Shown in pieces: positions 1-7,779 of a DNA stretch of 16,586 nt. Under the pieces are notes generated by a model. It was not told the origin of the DNA. It saw nothing but the letters and a program-made list of their open reading frames with translations, and searched no databases. Within the stretch, counting starts at the first letter, position 1, and each line of letters starts with the position of its first letter. This stretch comes from Candidatus Omnitrophota bacterium (lineage in GTDB: Bacteria; Omnitrophota; Gorgyraeia; 1-14-0-20-64-10; JACQQZ01), in the NCBI GenBank assembly GCA_016206635.1, contig JACQRF010000033.1:1-16586 (forward strand), written 5' to 3'. The position numbers were made by a program, and so were the translations under genes.

Positions 1-184
1 CCCGCAACTGGCGATCGTCGTGATGGTGGATAACCCGCACCCGTACTATTATGGCGGCGTCGTCGCCGCGCCGGTGTTTGCCCAGGTGGTCGGACAGATC
101 CTGCCGTATTTGGAGCAGCGCCCCCAACCGGAGCCACGCTTGACCACGGCGGCGCTCGTCCCCGGAGCCTCGACGTGGGATTGA
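1..184 (+). CDS. ftsI: FtsI/PBP3-type peptidoglycan transpeptidase, C-terminal end (partial)
   Basis: Only the last 60 codons are present; the reading frame starts at base 2 and the TGA is at 182-184. The fragment contains a beta-strand (IVVMVD) followed by YYYGGVVAAPVF, the pattern at the end of the transpeptidase domain of class B penicillin-binding proteins just after the KTG box. A short, proline-rich tail of about 20 residues follows. The catalytic SxxK, SxN and KTG motifs lie outside the window. The protein would cross-link septal peptidoglycan in the periplasm with FtsW as its glycosyltransferase partner. Position directly before murE is classic for ftsI in dcw clusters, which is why I prefer FtsI over PBP2 (mrdA) or a sporulation homologue. 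The end overlaps the chosen murE start by 10 nt. Confidence 0.85.
   Translation, partial: PQLAIVVMVDNPHPYYYGGVVAAPVFAQVVGQILPYLEQRPQPEPRLTTAALVPGASTWD
164..167 (+). promoter_or_regulatory. Ribosome binding site deciding the murE start
   Basis: A GGAG core sits 7 nt before the GTG at 175. The other candidate, a TTG at 181 overlapping the ftsI stop, would be 13 nt away, so the GTG is preferred. Confidence 0.5.
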
Positions 185-1650
185 CCACCCCGTCGTTCCG
201 CGCCCTCTTGGCGGCGTGCGGGCTCCCGGTGCCCGCGGTCGCGGCGTCGGTCGCCGTCACGGGCGTCTCGTGCGACTCCCGCCGGGTGGCGCCGGGCCAT
301 CTGTTCGTGGCGATCCGCGGCGCGGCGCAGGATGGGGGCGCGTTCGTTCCGGAGGCGATCCGGCGCGGGGCGTGCGCGGTGCTCCTGGAAGACGGGATGG
401 CGGCGCCCGACGGGACGATCACGATTCGCGTGCCGGATGCGCGGCAGGCGGCCGCCGCGCTGGCCCAGGCCTGGCACGGCCGTCCCGCCGAGGCATTGAC
501 GATGATCGGTGTCACCGGGACCAACGGCAAAACGACCGTCACCTACCTCATCCAGCATCTCCTCCAGCAAGTCGGCCGCCCGTGCGGGCTCATCGGCACG
601 ATCGAGTACCGCGCAGGCGGCCCGCCGTCCCCCTCGCACAATACGACGCCGGGCCCCATGGAGTTGGCGGCGCTGCTGGCCCGGATGCGCGAAGCGGGAC
701 TGACGGCCTGCGCGATGGAGGTGTCGTCGCACGCGCTGGACCAGCGCCGCGTGGCCGGCATCCCGTTCTCGACGGCGGTGTTCACCAACGCGACGCCGGA
801 GCACCTGGACTATCACAAGACGTTCGATGCGTACCGGGAAGCCAAGGCGCAGCTCTTCGCGGGGATGCCGGCCACGGGGACCATGGTGCTCAACGCCGAC
901 GACCCGTCGTCGCCGATGATGCGCCGCCGGAGCCGCGCCCGGGCGCTGACGTTCAGCGTCGAGGGCCCGGCGGATATCCGGGTGCTGGACATCGAGTGCC
1001 GATTGGATGGATGCGCCGGCGTTGTGGCCACGCCGCGCGGCCGGATCCCATTTCGCACGCCGCTGGTCGGCCGCCATAATCTCTCCAATGCGGCGGCGAT
1101 GGCCGCGGTCGGGATCGCCCAGGCCGTGCCGCTGCCAGCGATCGCGGCGGCGCTGGCGTCGTTCCCCGGCGTCCCGGGGCGGCTGCAGCGCGTGGCGGCC
1201 GACGCCCCATTCCCGATCTTCATTGATTACGCGCATACCGATGACGCCTTGCAGCGCGTGCTGTCGGCGCTGCGGGAGCTGACGCCGGCGCGGCTGACGG
1301 TGGTGTTCGGGTGCGGCGGCGACCGCGACCGGGCCAAGCGGCCCCGGATGGGCGCCGTCGCCGCGCGATGGGCGGACCGGGTGATCGTGACGTCCGATAA
1401 CCCGCGCGGCGAGTCGCCGCAGGCGATTGCCGAGGCGATCGTGGCCGGCATGACGACGCCGGTCGCCTGCTCCGTGATTTTGGATCGCGCCGAGGCGATC
1501 CGCCGCGCCTTGCGTGAGGCCGACGGGCAGAGCGTCGTGCTGATCGCCGGCAAAGGCCACGAGACGACGCAGGCCGCGCAGGGGCGCGCGATCCCATTCG
1601 ATGATGCGCAGGTGGTCCGCGGCGCGCTGGCGGACAGTGTGGGCGTATGA
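175..1650 (+). CDS. murE: UDP-MurNAc-L-Ala-D-Glu:meso-diaminopimelate ligase MurE
   Basis: Cytoplasmic Mur ligase that adds the third stem-peptide residue to UDP-MurNAc-L-Ala-D-Glu using ATP. At 491 aa it matches the usual 490-500. Visible motifs are an N-terminal substrate domain with SCDSRRV and G-LFVA, the P-loop GTNGKT (residues 115-120), the EVSSHAL segment, the HLDYH metal-site region, the IDYAHT start of the C-terminal domain, and KGHE near the end. The DNPR motif at 408-411 marks meso-diaminopimelate rather than L-lysine specificity by family knowledge. The start is GTG with an upstream GGAG; a TTG at 181 is the alternative. Its TGA overlaps the murF ATG (ATGA), so translation of the two is probably coupled. 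Confidence 0.96.
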   Translation: MGLTTPSFRALLAACGLPVPAVAASVAVTGVSCDSRRVAPGHLFVAIRGAAQDGGAFVPEAIRRGACAVLLEDGMAAPDGTITIRVPDARQAAAALAQAWHGRPAEALTMIGVTGTNGKTTVTYLIQHLLQQVGRPCGLIGTIEYRAGGPPSPSHNTTPGPMELAALLARMREAGLTACAMEVSSHALDQRRVAGIPFSTAVFTNATPEHLDYHKTFDAYREAKAQLFAGMPATGTMVLNADDPSSPMMRRRSRARALTFSVEGPADIRVLDIECRLDGCAGVVATPRGRIPFRTPLVGRHNLSNAAAMAAVGIAQAVPLPAIAAALASFPGVPGRLQRVAADAPFPIFIDYAHTDDALQRVLSALRELTPARLTVVFGCGGDRDRAKRPRMGAVAARWADRVIVTSDNPRGESPQAIAEAIVAGMTTPVACSVILDRAEAIRRALREADGQSVVLIAGKGHETTQAAQGRAIPFDDAQVVRGALADSVGV

Positions 1651-3017
1651 GTTGGACGGGGGCTGACATCGCGGCCGCGGCCGGCGGGACGGTCGCCCGC
1701 GGGGACGCCTCGTCGGTGTTCGAGCGCGTCGTCATTGATTCGCGCACGGCGCAGGCCGGTGATCTGTTCGTGGCCCTGCCGGGGCGGCGGTTCGACGGCC
1801 ATCGGTTCCTCGGCGAGGTCGCGGCCGCGGGCGTCGCCGGGGCGATCGTGCAGGCCGGGCGGGCCGTCGAGGCGGCCGGCATCCCCTGGGTCCTGGAAGT
1901 CCCGGAGACGATCCAGGCGCTGGGGGCCGTGGCGCGCCACCATCGCCGCGCGCTGGCCGCGCCGGTGATCGCCATCACCGGCTCGTCCGGCAAGACGACG
2001 ACCAAGGAGATGCTGGCCTTCATCCTCCGGGAGTCGCGGGCCACCGTGGCCACGCTCGGGACTCAGAATAATCACATCGGCGTGCCACTCACGCTGCTCC
2101 GGGCCCGGCCGTCGGATGAGGTCGTGGTGGTCGAGGCGGGCGCCAATCACTTCGGCGAGCTGGCCGCGCTCGGCGCGATGGCGGCGCCGACCGTCTCGGT
2201 GATCACGAATATCGGCCCCGCCCATCTGGAATTTTTCGGTTCGCTCGACGGCGTGACTCGCGCCAAATGGGAGTTGATCGAGGCGATGGGGCCCTCCGGC
2301 GTGGCGGTCCTCAATCACGACGATCCGTATCTGCGCGACGCGGCGCGCGCCTGGCCGGGCCGGATCGTCTGGTTCGGGACGGACCGGGGCGCCGACTTTT
2401 GGATCGAGCAGGTCACGGAAGAGCCGTGGGGCATCCGGGCCGTCGTGAATCGCCGCTATCCGCTGCGCCTGCCGTTGCCGGGCCGGCATCACCTCTTGGA
2501 CGCGGCGGCGGCCATCGCGTGCGCGCAGGGAATCGGCGTGGACGCGGCCGAGGCCACGCAGGCGCTGGCCAGCTTCATCCCGGCCCGTGGCCGACTGGAG
2601 CGCCAGATCGTCGGCGGCGTCCGCTTCATCAACGACACCTATAACGCGAATCCGGCCTCGGCCCGGACGGCCGTCGAGGCGCTGCTCCAGTGGGCGGGGC
2701 CCAGCCGCCGCTTCGTCGTGTTCGGCGACATGCGGGAGCTGGGCGCGGACGAGGCGCAGTACCATGCCGAGCTGGGCCTGTGGCTGGGGCAGCTGCCGAT
2801 TGATGGCTTGTTAACACTGGGTCCGCTGGCGCGACATCTTCAGACGGCGGCCTCCGAATCGGGGTTGCGACGCGGCTGGCATTGCGATTCGCTGGATGAC
2901 ATGAGCGCGCGATTGACGGAGCTCGTCCAGCCGGGCGACGTCGTGCTGCTCAAGGGATCCCGCGCGATGCGGATGGAACGGGTACTGCAATGTTTTATGA
3001 GCTCGTCGACACGCTGA
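1647..3017 (+). CDS. murF: UDP-MurNAc-tripeptide:D-Ala-D-Ala ligase MurF
   Basis: Cytoplasmic ligase that attaches the D-Ala-D-Ala made by Ddl to the tripeptide, completing the Park nucleotide. It has 456 aa, typical for the family. Seen are the N-terminal domain with VIDSRTAQAGDLFVAL, the P-loop GSSGKT (residues 112-117) followed by TKEM, EAGANHFGEL, NIGPAHLEFFGS, and the MurF signature NDTYNANP at 329-336. A C-terminal VLLKGSRAMRME ends the domain. The ATG overlaps the murE stop by 4 nt, and the C-terminal 28 nt overlap the mraY start. No strong ribosome site precedes it, which suits translational coupling to murE. Confidence 0.96.
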   Translation: MSWTGADIAAAAGGTVARGDASSVFERVVIDSRTAQAGDLFVALPGRRFDGHRFLGEVAAAGVAGAIVQAGRAVEAAGIPWVLEVPETIQALGAVARHHRRALAAPVIAITGSSGKTTTKEMLAFILRESRATVATLGTQNNHIGVPLTLLRARPSDEVVVVEAGANHFGELAALGAMAAPTVSVITNIGPAHLEFFGSLDGVTRAKWELIEAMGPSGVAVLNHDDPYLRDAARAWPGRIVWFGTDRGADFWIEQVTEEPWGIRAVVNRRYPLRLPLPGRHHLLDAAAAIACAQGIGVDAAEATQALASFIPARGRLERQIVGGVRFINDTYNANPASARTAVEALLQWAGPSRRFVVFGDMRELGADEAQYHAELGLWLGQLPIDGLLTLGPLARHLQTAASESGLRRGWHCDSLDDMSARLTELVQPGDVVLLKGSRAMRMERVLQCFMSSSTR

Positions 3018-4078
3018 GGGCCTGGTGGTCCGGATTCAACGTGAAGCGGTACATCACGTTCCGAGCAGCCATGGCGGCCGTGACGGCATTCGCCATGAGT
3101 CTGTGGCTCTATCCGCGGATGATCGCGTGGCTGACGGCGATCCGGCTCGGGGAACCGGCGCGCGGCGCCGAAATTCCCAAGCTGCACGCGCTGCAGCAGC
3201 ACAAGACCGGCACGCCTACGATGGGGGGGTTGCTGATCGTGGGGGCGCTCGTCGGTTCCACCTGGCTCTGGGCGAATTGGCATGAACCGTTGGTGTGGGG
3301 CGCGATCCTCGTGACGCTGGCGCTGGGCCTCGTGGGGTGGCGCGATGATTATCTCAAGTGGACGCGCCGCCGGTCGGGGGGATTGCCGGCGCGCCGGAAG
3401 CTGGCCTACCAGCTGCTCATCGCCCTCGCGTTCGCGCTGTGGTATGCCGCGCGGCCGGGGGTCGGCACCGCGCTGGACGTGCCGTTCGCCAAGGAGTTGG
3501 TGATCGAGCTCGGGTGGCTCATCGTGCCGTTTGTGATGCTGGTTGTCGTTGGGTCCTCGAACGCCGTGAATCTGGCGGACGGGCTCGACGGATTGGCGAT
3601 CGGCTGCGCGACCATGATCGCGGCGGCGTACGCCGGCATGAGCTACGTGTCCGGCCACCAGCAGTTCGCGGAGTACCTGTGGATTCCGTACATCCAGGGA
3701 TCGGGCGAGCTCACTGTGTTTTGCGCGGGGCTCGTGGGGGCCGGGATGGGATTCCTCTGGTACAACGGCCATCCCGCCTCGCTCTTTATGGGGGACACCG
3801 GGTCGCTGGCCCTCGGCGGGGCGCTGGCGGCGGTCGCGGTCTTGATCAAGAAAGAGCTGTTGCTGGTTATCGTGGGCGGGATCTTCGTGGTCGAGGCGTT
3901 GTCGGTGATGATCCAGGTCGCCTCGTTCCAGCTGACCGGCCGCCGCGTGTTCCTCATGGCGCCGCTGCACCATCATTTTCAGTTGCAGGGATGGCCGGAG
4001 AACAAGGTGACCGTGCGGTTTTGGATCGTCGGGGCGGTGCTGGCGCTGATGAGCCTCAGCACCCTGAAGCTGCGATGA
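2990..4078 (+). CDS. mraY: Phospho-MurNAc-pentapeptide translocase MraY (lipid I synthase)
   Basis: Polytopic inner-membrane enzyme that transfers phospho-MurNAc-pentapeptide to undecaprenyl phosphate. It has 362 aa (E. coli 360), with about ten hydrophobic segments. The N-terminus carries FNVKRYITFRA, a family hallmark. The catalytic aspartates are visible as RDDYLKW (D119, D120), NLADGLDG (D197, D200) and FMGDTGS (D269), and the triple histidine PLHHHF is at 327-329. The end GWPENKVTVRFWIV is also characteristic. The ATG is inside murF, giving a 28-nt overlap, longer than at the other junctions; the next in-frame starts would remove conserved sequence. A 34-nt gap precedes murD. Confidence 0.97.
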   Translation: MFYELVDTLRAWWSGFNVKRYITFRAAMAAVTAFAMSLWLYPRMIAWLTAIRLGEPARGAEIPKLHALQQHKTGTPTMGGLLIVGALVGSTWLWANWHEPLVWGAILVTLALGLVGWRDDYLKWTRRRSGGLPARRKLAYQLLIALAFALWYAARPGVGTALDVPFAKELVIELGWLIVPFVMLVVVGSSNAVNLADGLDGLAIGCATMIAAAYAGMSYVSGHQQFAEYLWIPYIQGSGELTVFCAGLVGAGMGFLWYNGHPASLFMGDTGSLALGGALAAVAVLIKKELLLVIVGGIFVVEALSVMIQVASFQLTGRRVFLMAPLHHHFQLQGWPENKVTVRFWIVGAVLALMSLSTLKLR

Positions 4079-4098
4079 ACGCTGAGTCGTTGACCTCT

Positions 4099-4104
4099 GG
4101 AGGA
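4099..4104 (+). promoter_or_regulatory. Ribosome binding site of murD
   Basis: GGAGGA lies 8 nt before the GTG at 4113 and 11 nt before the ATG at 4116. It is one of the few dcw genes here with its own spaced site instead of an overlap. Either of the two adjacent starts is plausible; they differ by one residue. Confidence 0.6.
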
Positions 4105-4112
4105 AAACGGTA

Positions 4113-5492
4113 GTGATGGGACCTTGGCCTGGACAGGCGGTACTGGTCGTGGGGCTGGGCAAGAGCGGGCAGAGCGCCTGCGCGTTCCTGCGGGCGCGCC
4201 GCTGCCGCGTCCGCGCGACGGAGCGGGATCGCACCCCGGCGTTGGAAACCGTCGCCCGCGCGCTGACGGCCGAGGGCGTGGCGGTCGAGTTGGGCGGACA
4301 TACGGAGGCGTTCTGCGAGGGGAGCCAGTGGGTCGTCGTCAGCCCCGGGGTGCCGGAGACGGCCGCGCCGCTCCAATGGGCGCGCCGGCGCGGCGTGCGG
4401 GTGCTCGGAGAACTGGAGCTCGGCGCGCGATTCTGCCCCGGCCGCCTCGTCGCGATCACCGGCAGCAACGGGAAATCAACCGTGACGTCGCTGGTCGGGG
4501 CCATGCTGGCGGCGGCCCGGCGGCCGGCCGTGGTCGCCGGCAACATCGGCACGCCACTGACCAGCTGCCTGGACGAGATCCGGGCCGGCACGACCGTTGT
4601 GCTAGAGGTCAGCTCGTTCCAATTGGAGCACGCGGCGTCTTTCCGGCCGTCCATCGCGTGCGTGCTCAACGTGACGCCGAACCACCTCGATCGCCACTGC
4701 ACGTTCGAGGTCTACGCGTCGGCCAAGCGGCGGTTGCTGGCGCGGCAAGGCCGGTGGGGATGGGTGGTGCTCAATGAGGATGATCCGACCTGCCGCGCGT
4801 GGCGTCCCTCAGTGCGGGGCCGGCGTTTGGCATTTAGTCTGCAACGCCCCGTGCGCGGGGCGTACCTGGCAGATGGGGCGCTGTGGCTGGTGCTCCGCGA
4901 CCGGCGATACCGCGTGATGGGGGCCGAGGAGCTGCCGTTGCCCGGGTCGCACAATACGGCCAATGCGCTGGCCGCCCTCGCCATCGGCGGCGCGCTGGGG
5001 TTGGCGCCCGAGGCGATGGCGGCCGCGATCCGCCGATTCCGCGGGTTGCCGCACCGGCTGGAGCGCGTGGTCGGCTGGCACGGCATCACGTTCATCAACG
5101 ATTCCAAATCAACCACGGTGGAGGCGGGGCTGCGGGCGCTCGAGGCGTGCCCCGGCAAGGCGGTCTTGATCGCCGGCGGGAAAGATAAAGGGAGCGATTT
5201 CTCCGTCCTGCGGGCGCCGGCGGCGCGGACCCTCCGGGCGGCGATCCTGCTGGGCACGGATGCCCCGCAGTTGGCCCGCGCGCTGGAGCCGGTCGTGCCG
5301 ATCCGCCGGGCCGCGACCATGGCCGAGGCGGTTCGGACGGCCGCCCAGGTGGCGCGCTCGGGGGATTGGGTGCTGCTCTCCCCGATGTGCACGAGCTTTG
5401 ATATGTTCCGGGATTTTGAGGAGCGGGGCGAGGTGTTTGCGGACTCGGCCCGCGCCTTGAGCCGGTTGGAACGCGAGCTGGCGCCAGCCTGA
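4113..5492 (+). CDS. murD: UDP-MurNAc-L-alanine:D-glutamate ligase MurD
   Basis: Cytoplasmic Mur ligase adding D-glutamate, the second stem residue. It is 459 aa, about 20 longer than E. coli MurD. The N-terminal Rossmann part begins VLVVGLGKSGQSA, followed by VVSPGVPE, the P-loop GSNGKS (117-122), EVSSFQLE, LNVTPNHLDRH, then INDSKSTTVEAG at the C-domain entry, GGKDKGSDF, and the closing LLSPMCTSFDMF...FEERGEVF. These distinguish it from MurC, MurE and MurF. The start is GTG 4113 or ATG 4116. The stop overlaps the ftsW start by one base (TGATG), so ftsW translation is likely by reinitiation. Confidence 0.96.
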   Translation: MMGPWPGQAVLVVGLGKSGQSACAFLRARRCRVRATERDRTPALETVARALTAEGVAVELGGHTEAFCEGSQWVVVSPGVPETAAPLQWARRRGVRVLGELELGARFCPGRLVAITGSNGKSTVTSLVGAMLAAARRPAVVAGNIGTPLTSCLDEIRAGTTVVLEVSSFQLEHAASFRPSIACVLNVTPNHLDRHCTFEVYASAKRRLLARQGRWGWVVLNEDDPTCRAWRPSVRGRRLAFSLQRPVRGAYLADGALWLVLRDRRYRVMGAEELPLPGSHNTANALAALAIGGALGLAPEAMAAAIRRFRGLPHRLERVVGWHGITFINDSKSTTVEAGLRALEACPGKAVLIAGGKDKGSDFSVLRAPAARTLRAAILLGTDAPQLARALEPVVPIRRAATMAEAVRTAAQVARSGDWVLLSPMCTSFDMFRDFEERGEVFADSARALSRLERELAPA

Positions 5493-6673
5493 TGCATTCC
5501 CTCCGGGCCTTGCGCCAACGCCTGGCGGTCATCACGGCCATGTTGGTGGCCGCGGGGATCGTGATGATTTATTCGGCCAGCGCGATCCAGGCCCAGGAGG
5601 TCTATCACAATCGCTGGTATTTCTTGGAGCGGCACGTAGCCTACGCGGCGTTGGGCGTGTTGCTCAGCGGCTTGGTGCTGGCGATGGATTGCCAATGGTT
5701 GCGCCGGCATCTCCGATGGCTCTTGCTGATCAGCGGGGTGTTGTTGATCGCCGTCCTCGTGCCGGGGCTGGGCTATGAGGTGTCCGGGGCGCGCCGGTGG
5801 TTCCGCCTCGGATTTCTCAGCTTCCAGCCGTCGGAGCTGGCGCAGGTGGTCGTCATCCTGTATCTCGCCGATGTCTTGGCCCGGAAACAGGACCGCCTCC
5901 GCAGTTTTATCCACGGCTTCCTGCCGCCGATGCTGATCCTCGGCACGTTCGTCGGGCTGATGCTGCTCCAACCGGACCTGGGCACGTCCGTGGCGTTGGC
6001 CTCCGTGGTGTTCCTGATGCTGTTTGTCAGCGGGATCGAGATGATCCATCTCGGTCCCGCCTTGGCCTCGGCGATCCCGGTCTTAGGAATCCTGATCGCC
6101 TCCAAGCCGTACCGGGTGCGGCGGATCTTGGCCTTCGCCAACCCGTGGGCGGATCCGCAGGGGGCGGGGTTCCAGCTGATCCAATCGCTGGTCGCCATCG
6201 GCACGGGCGGCATCTGGGGCGTCGGCTTGGGGCAATCGCGGCAGAAATTGTTCTATCTGCCGGCGGCGCATACCGATTTCATTTTTTCCATCATTGCCGA
6301 GGAGCTCGGGTTGCTCGGGGCGACGGCGATCCTCGCGCTGTTCCTCGCGTTCGTCTGGATCGGCGTCCGGATCGCGCTGCGCGCGACCGATCTCTTTGCG
6401 CAATTGGCGTGCCTCGGCCTGGCCGGGTTGGTCGGGTTGAAGGCGCTGATCCACATGGCCGTGGCGACCGGCATGGTGCCGACGAAGGGGCTGCCACTGC
6501 CGTTCGTGAGTTTCGGCGGCACCTCGCTGATTTTCAATTTGATGATCGTGGCGCTGCTGCTGAACATGGGTCGCGGCCGGGCGACGGCGCCGGCGAACAT
6601 CCTGCCGCCAGGCGAGCTGGCGCCGGTCCCGCTCCGGATGTTGGGGTCGCCGCCCGTGCCGGAGCCGGTCTGA
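5492..6673 (+). CDS. ftsW: Septal peptidoglycan glycosyltransferase FtsW (SEDS family)
   Basis: Inner-membrane polymerase of the SEDS family that extends glycan strands from lipid II at the septum with FtsI. The 393 aa include about ten membrane segments. Family motifs are ASAIQA after TM1, GARRWFRLG, SFQPSELAQ, LQPDLGTS, HTDFIFSIIAEELG and TKGLPLPFVSFGGTS. D262 in HTDF is the acidic residue that aligns with the essential aspartate of SEDS polymerases. Two small departures from common FtsW sequences are LPAAHTDF, where LPExHTDF is usual, and FVSFGGTS in place of FISYGGSS. The position between murD and murG identifies it as FtsW rather than RodA. It overlaps both neighbours by one base (TGATG at each end). 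Confidence 0.95.
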   Translation: MHSLRALRQRLAVITAMLVAAGIVMIYSASAIQAQEVYHNRWYFLERHVAYAALGVLLSGLVLAMDCQWLRRHLRWLLLISGVLLIAVLVPGLGYEVSGARRWFRLGFLSFQPSELAQVVVILYLADVLARKQDRLRSFIHGFLPPMLILGTFVGLMLLQPDLGTSVALASVVFLMLFVSGIEMIHLGPALASAIPVLGILIASKPYRVRRILAFANPWADPQGAGFQLIQSLVAIGTGGIWGVGLGQSRQKLFYLPAAHTDFIFSIIAEELGLLGATAILALFLAFVWIGVRIALRATDLFAQLACLGLAGLVGLKALIHMAVATGMVPTKGLPLPFVSFGGTSLIFNLMIVALLLNMGRGRATAPANILPPGELAPVPLRMLGSPPVPEPV

Positions 6674-7779
6674 TGGCCCTGCGCGTGTTGATGGCGGCCG
6701 GCGGCACCGGGGGCCACGTGCTGCCGGCGCTGACGGTGGCCCGCCTCCTGAAACAACAAGACCCTGGTTGCTCGTGCGTGGCGGTCAGCGGCCGGCGCGG
6801 CGTGGCGGCGCAGTGGTGGGATCCGGCCCTCGGCGAGCTGGCGACGGTGCCCGTCGAGCCGTGGCCGCGGCGCCTGCAGGTGGCAAGCCCCCGATACTGG
6901 TGGCGCCAGGCGCGTGCCACGGTCCGCATGGCGCGCCTGCTGCGGCGGTACCGGCCGCAAGTGGTCGTGGGGTTCGGCGGCCACGTGGCGGGGCCCGCCG
7001 TCTTGCTGGCCAAGCTGGGCGGGACGCCGACGGTCATTCACGAGCAAAATGTGTTTCCGGGGCGCACGACGCGGTGGCTGGCGCCGTGGGCAGACCGCGT
7101 CGCCGTGAGTTTTGAGGAGACGCGCCGGCATTTGCCGTCGAGCGCCCGCGTCACCGTCACCGGCAACCCGGTGCGGGAAGGCGTGGCAGGCCGCTCGCGC
7201 GCCGCGGCATGGAAGGCGCTGGGGTTGTCGGAAGACATCCCGGTGTTGTTGATCATGGGGGGCAGCCAGGGGTCGCACGTCCTGAACACCGTCACGGTCG
7301 AGGCGCTGGCGCGCCTGGCGCCGGCGGATCGTCGCGCCGTCCAACTCCTCCACATGACCGGCGCGACCGATCACGCGTGGGTGGCGGGGCGCTACCGCGC
7401 GCTCGGCGTGGCCGGCCACGCGGTGGCCGCGCTGCCGATGATGGGGCCGGCCTATGCCGTTGCGACGCTGGCGGTGGCGCGCGCGGGCGCCACCACGCTG
7501 GCCGAATTGGTGGCGACGTCCACGCCGGCCGTGTTGGTGCCGTACCCCCACGCGAACGCCCATCAGGCGGTGAACGCCCATTGGCTGGGCCGGCGGGGCG
7601 GGGCCGTGGTCATGGATCAAGGGGTTTTCACGCCGGAGCGGTTTATGGACGTGATCGTCCCGTTGTTCCGCGATGCGGCGCGGCTCGACGCCATGCGGGC
7701 GCAGTTGCAACGATTGGCGGTGCCGGGCGCGGCGGAACGGGTGGCCGCTGCGGTCTTGGAGGTCGCGCATGCCAATTAG
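6673..7779 (+). CDS. murG: Lipid I GlcNAc transferase MurG (lipid II synthase)
   Basis: Peripheral inner-membrane GT28 glycosyltransferase that adds GlcNAc from UDP-GlcNAc to lipid I on the cytoplasmic face. It is 368 aa; E. coli has 355. The N-terminal domain has AAGGTGGHVLPALTVA (glycine-rich loop 1), GFGGHVAGPAVLLA and HEQNVFPGRTTRWLA; the C-terminal domain has VTGNPVREGV, MGGSQGSHVLN, RAGATTLAEL with the nucleotide-binding glutamate, and the HQAVNA segment. The ATG is set by the one-base overlap with the ftsW stop and a GGAG 8 nt upstream. The frame is open further upstream, but only inside ftsW and without MurG similarity. Eleven bases at the end overlap murC. Confidence 0.96.
   Translation: MALRVLMAAGGTGGHVLPALTVARLLKQQDPGCSCVAVSGRRGVAAQWWDPALGELATVPVEPWPRRLQVASPRYWWRQARATVRMARLLRRYRPQVVVGFGGHVAGPAVLLAKLGGTPTVIHEQNVFPGRTTRWLAPWADRVAVSFEETRRHLPSSARVTVTGNPVREGVAGRSRAAAWKALGLSEDIPVLLIMGGSQGSHVLNTVTVEALARLAPADRRAVQLLHMTGATDHAWVAGRYRALGVAGHAVAALPMMGPAYAVATLAVARAGATTLAELVATSTPAVLVPYPHANAHQAVNAHWLGRRGGAVVMDQGVFTPERFMDVIVPLFRDAARLDAMRAQLQRLAVPGAAERVAAAVLEVAHAN

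Noticed and set aside
49..1560. A 503-codon open frame on the minus strand opposite murE, and similar long antisense frames opposite murF, mraY, ftsW, murG and murC
   Set aside because: They are Arg/His/Pro-rich with no recognisable domain and arise because stop codons are rare in GC-rich DNA; the + strand genes are unmistakable.
5797..6672. Upstream open extension of murG within ftsW
   Set aside because: It is out of frame with ftsW and shows no similarity; the MurG N-terminal motif starts right after ATG 6673.
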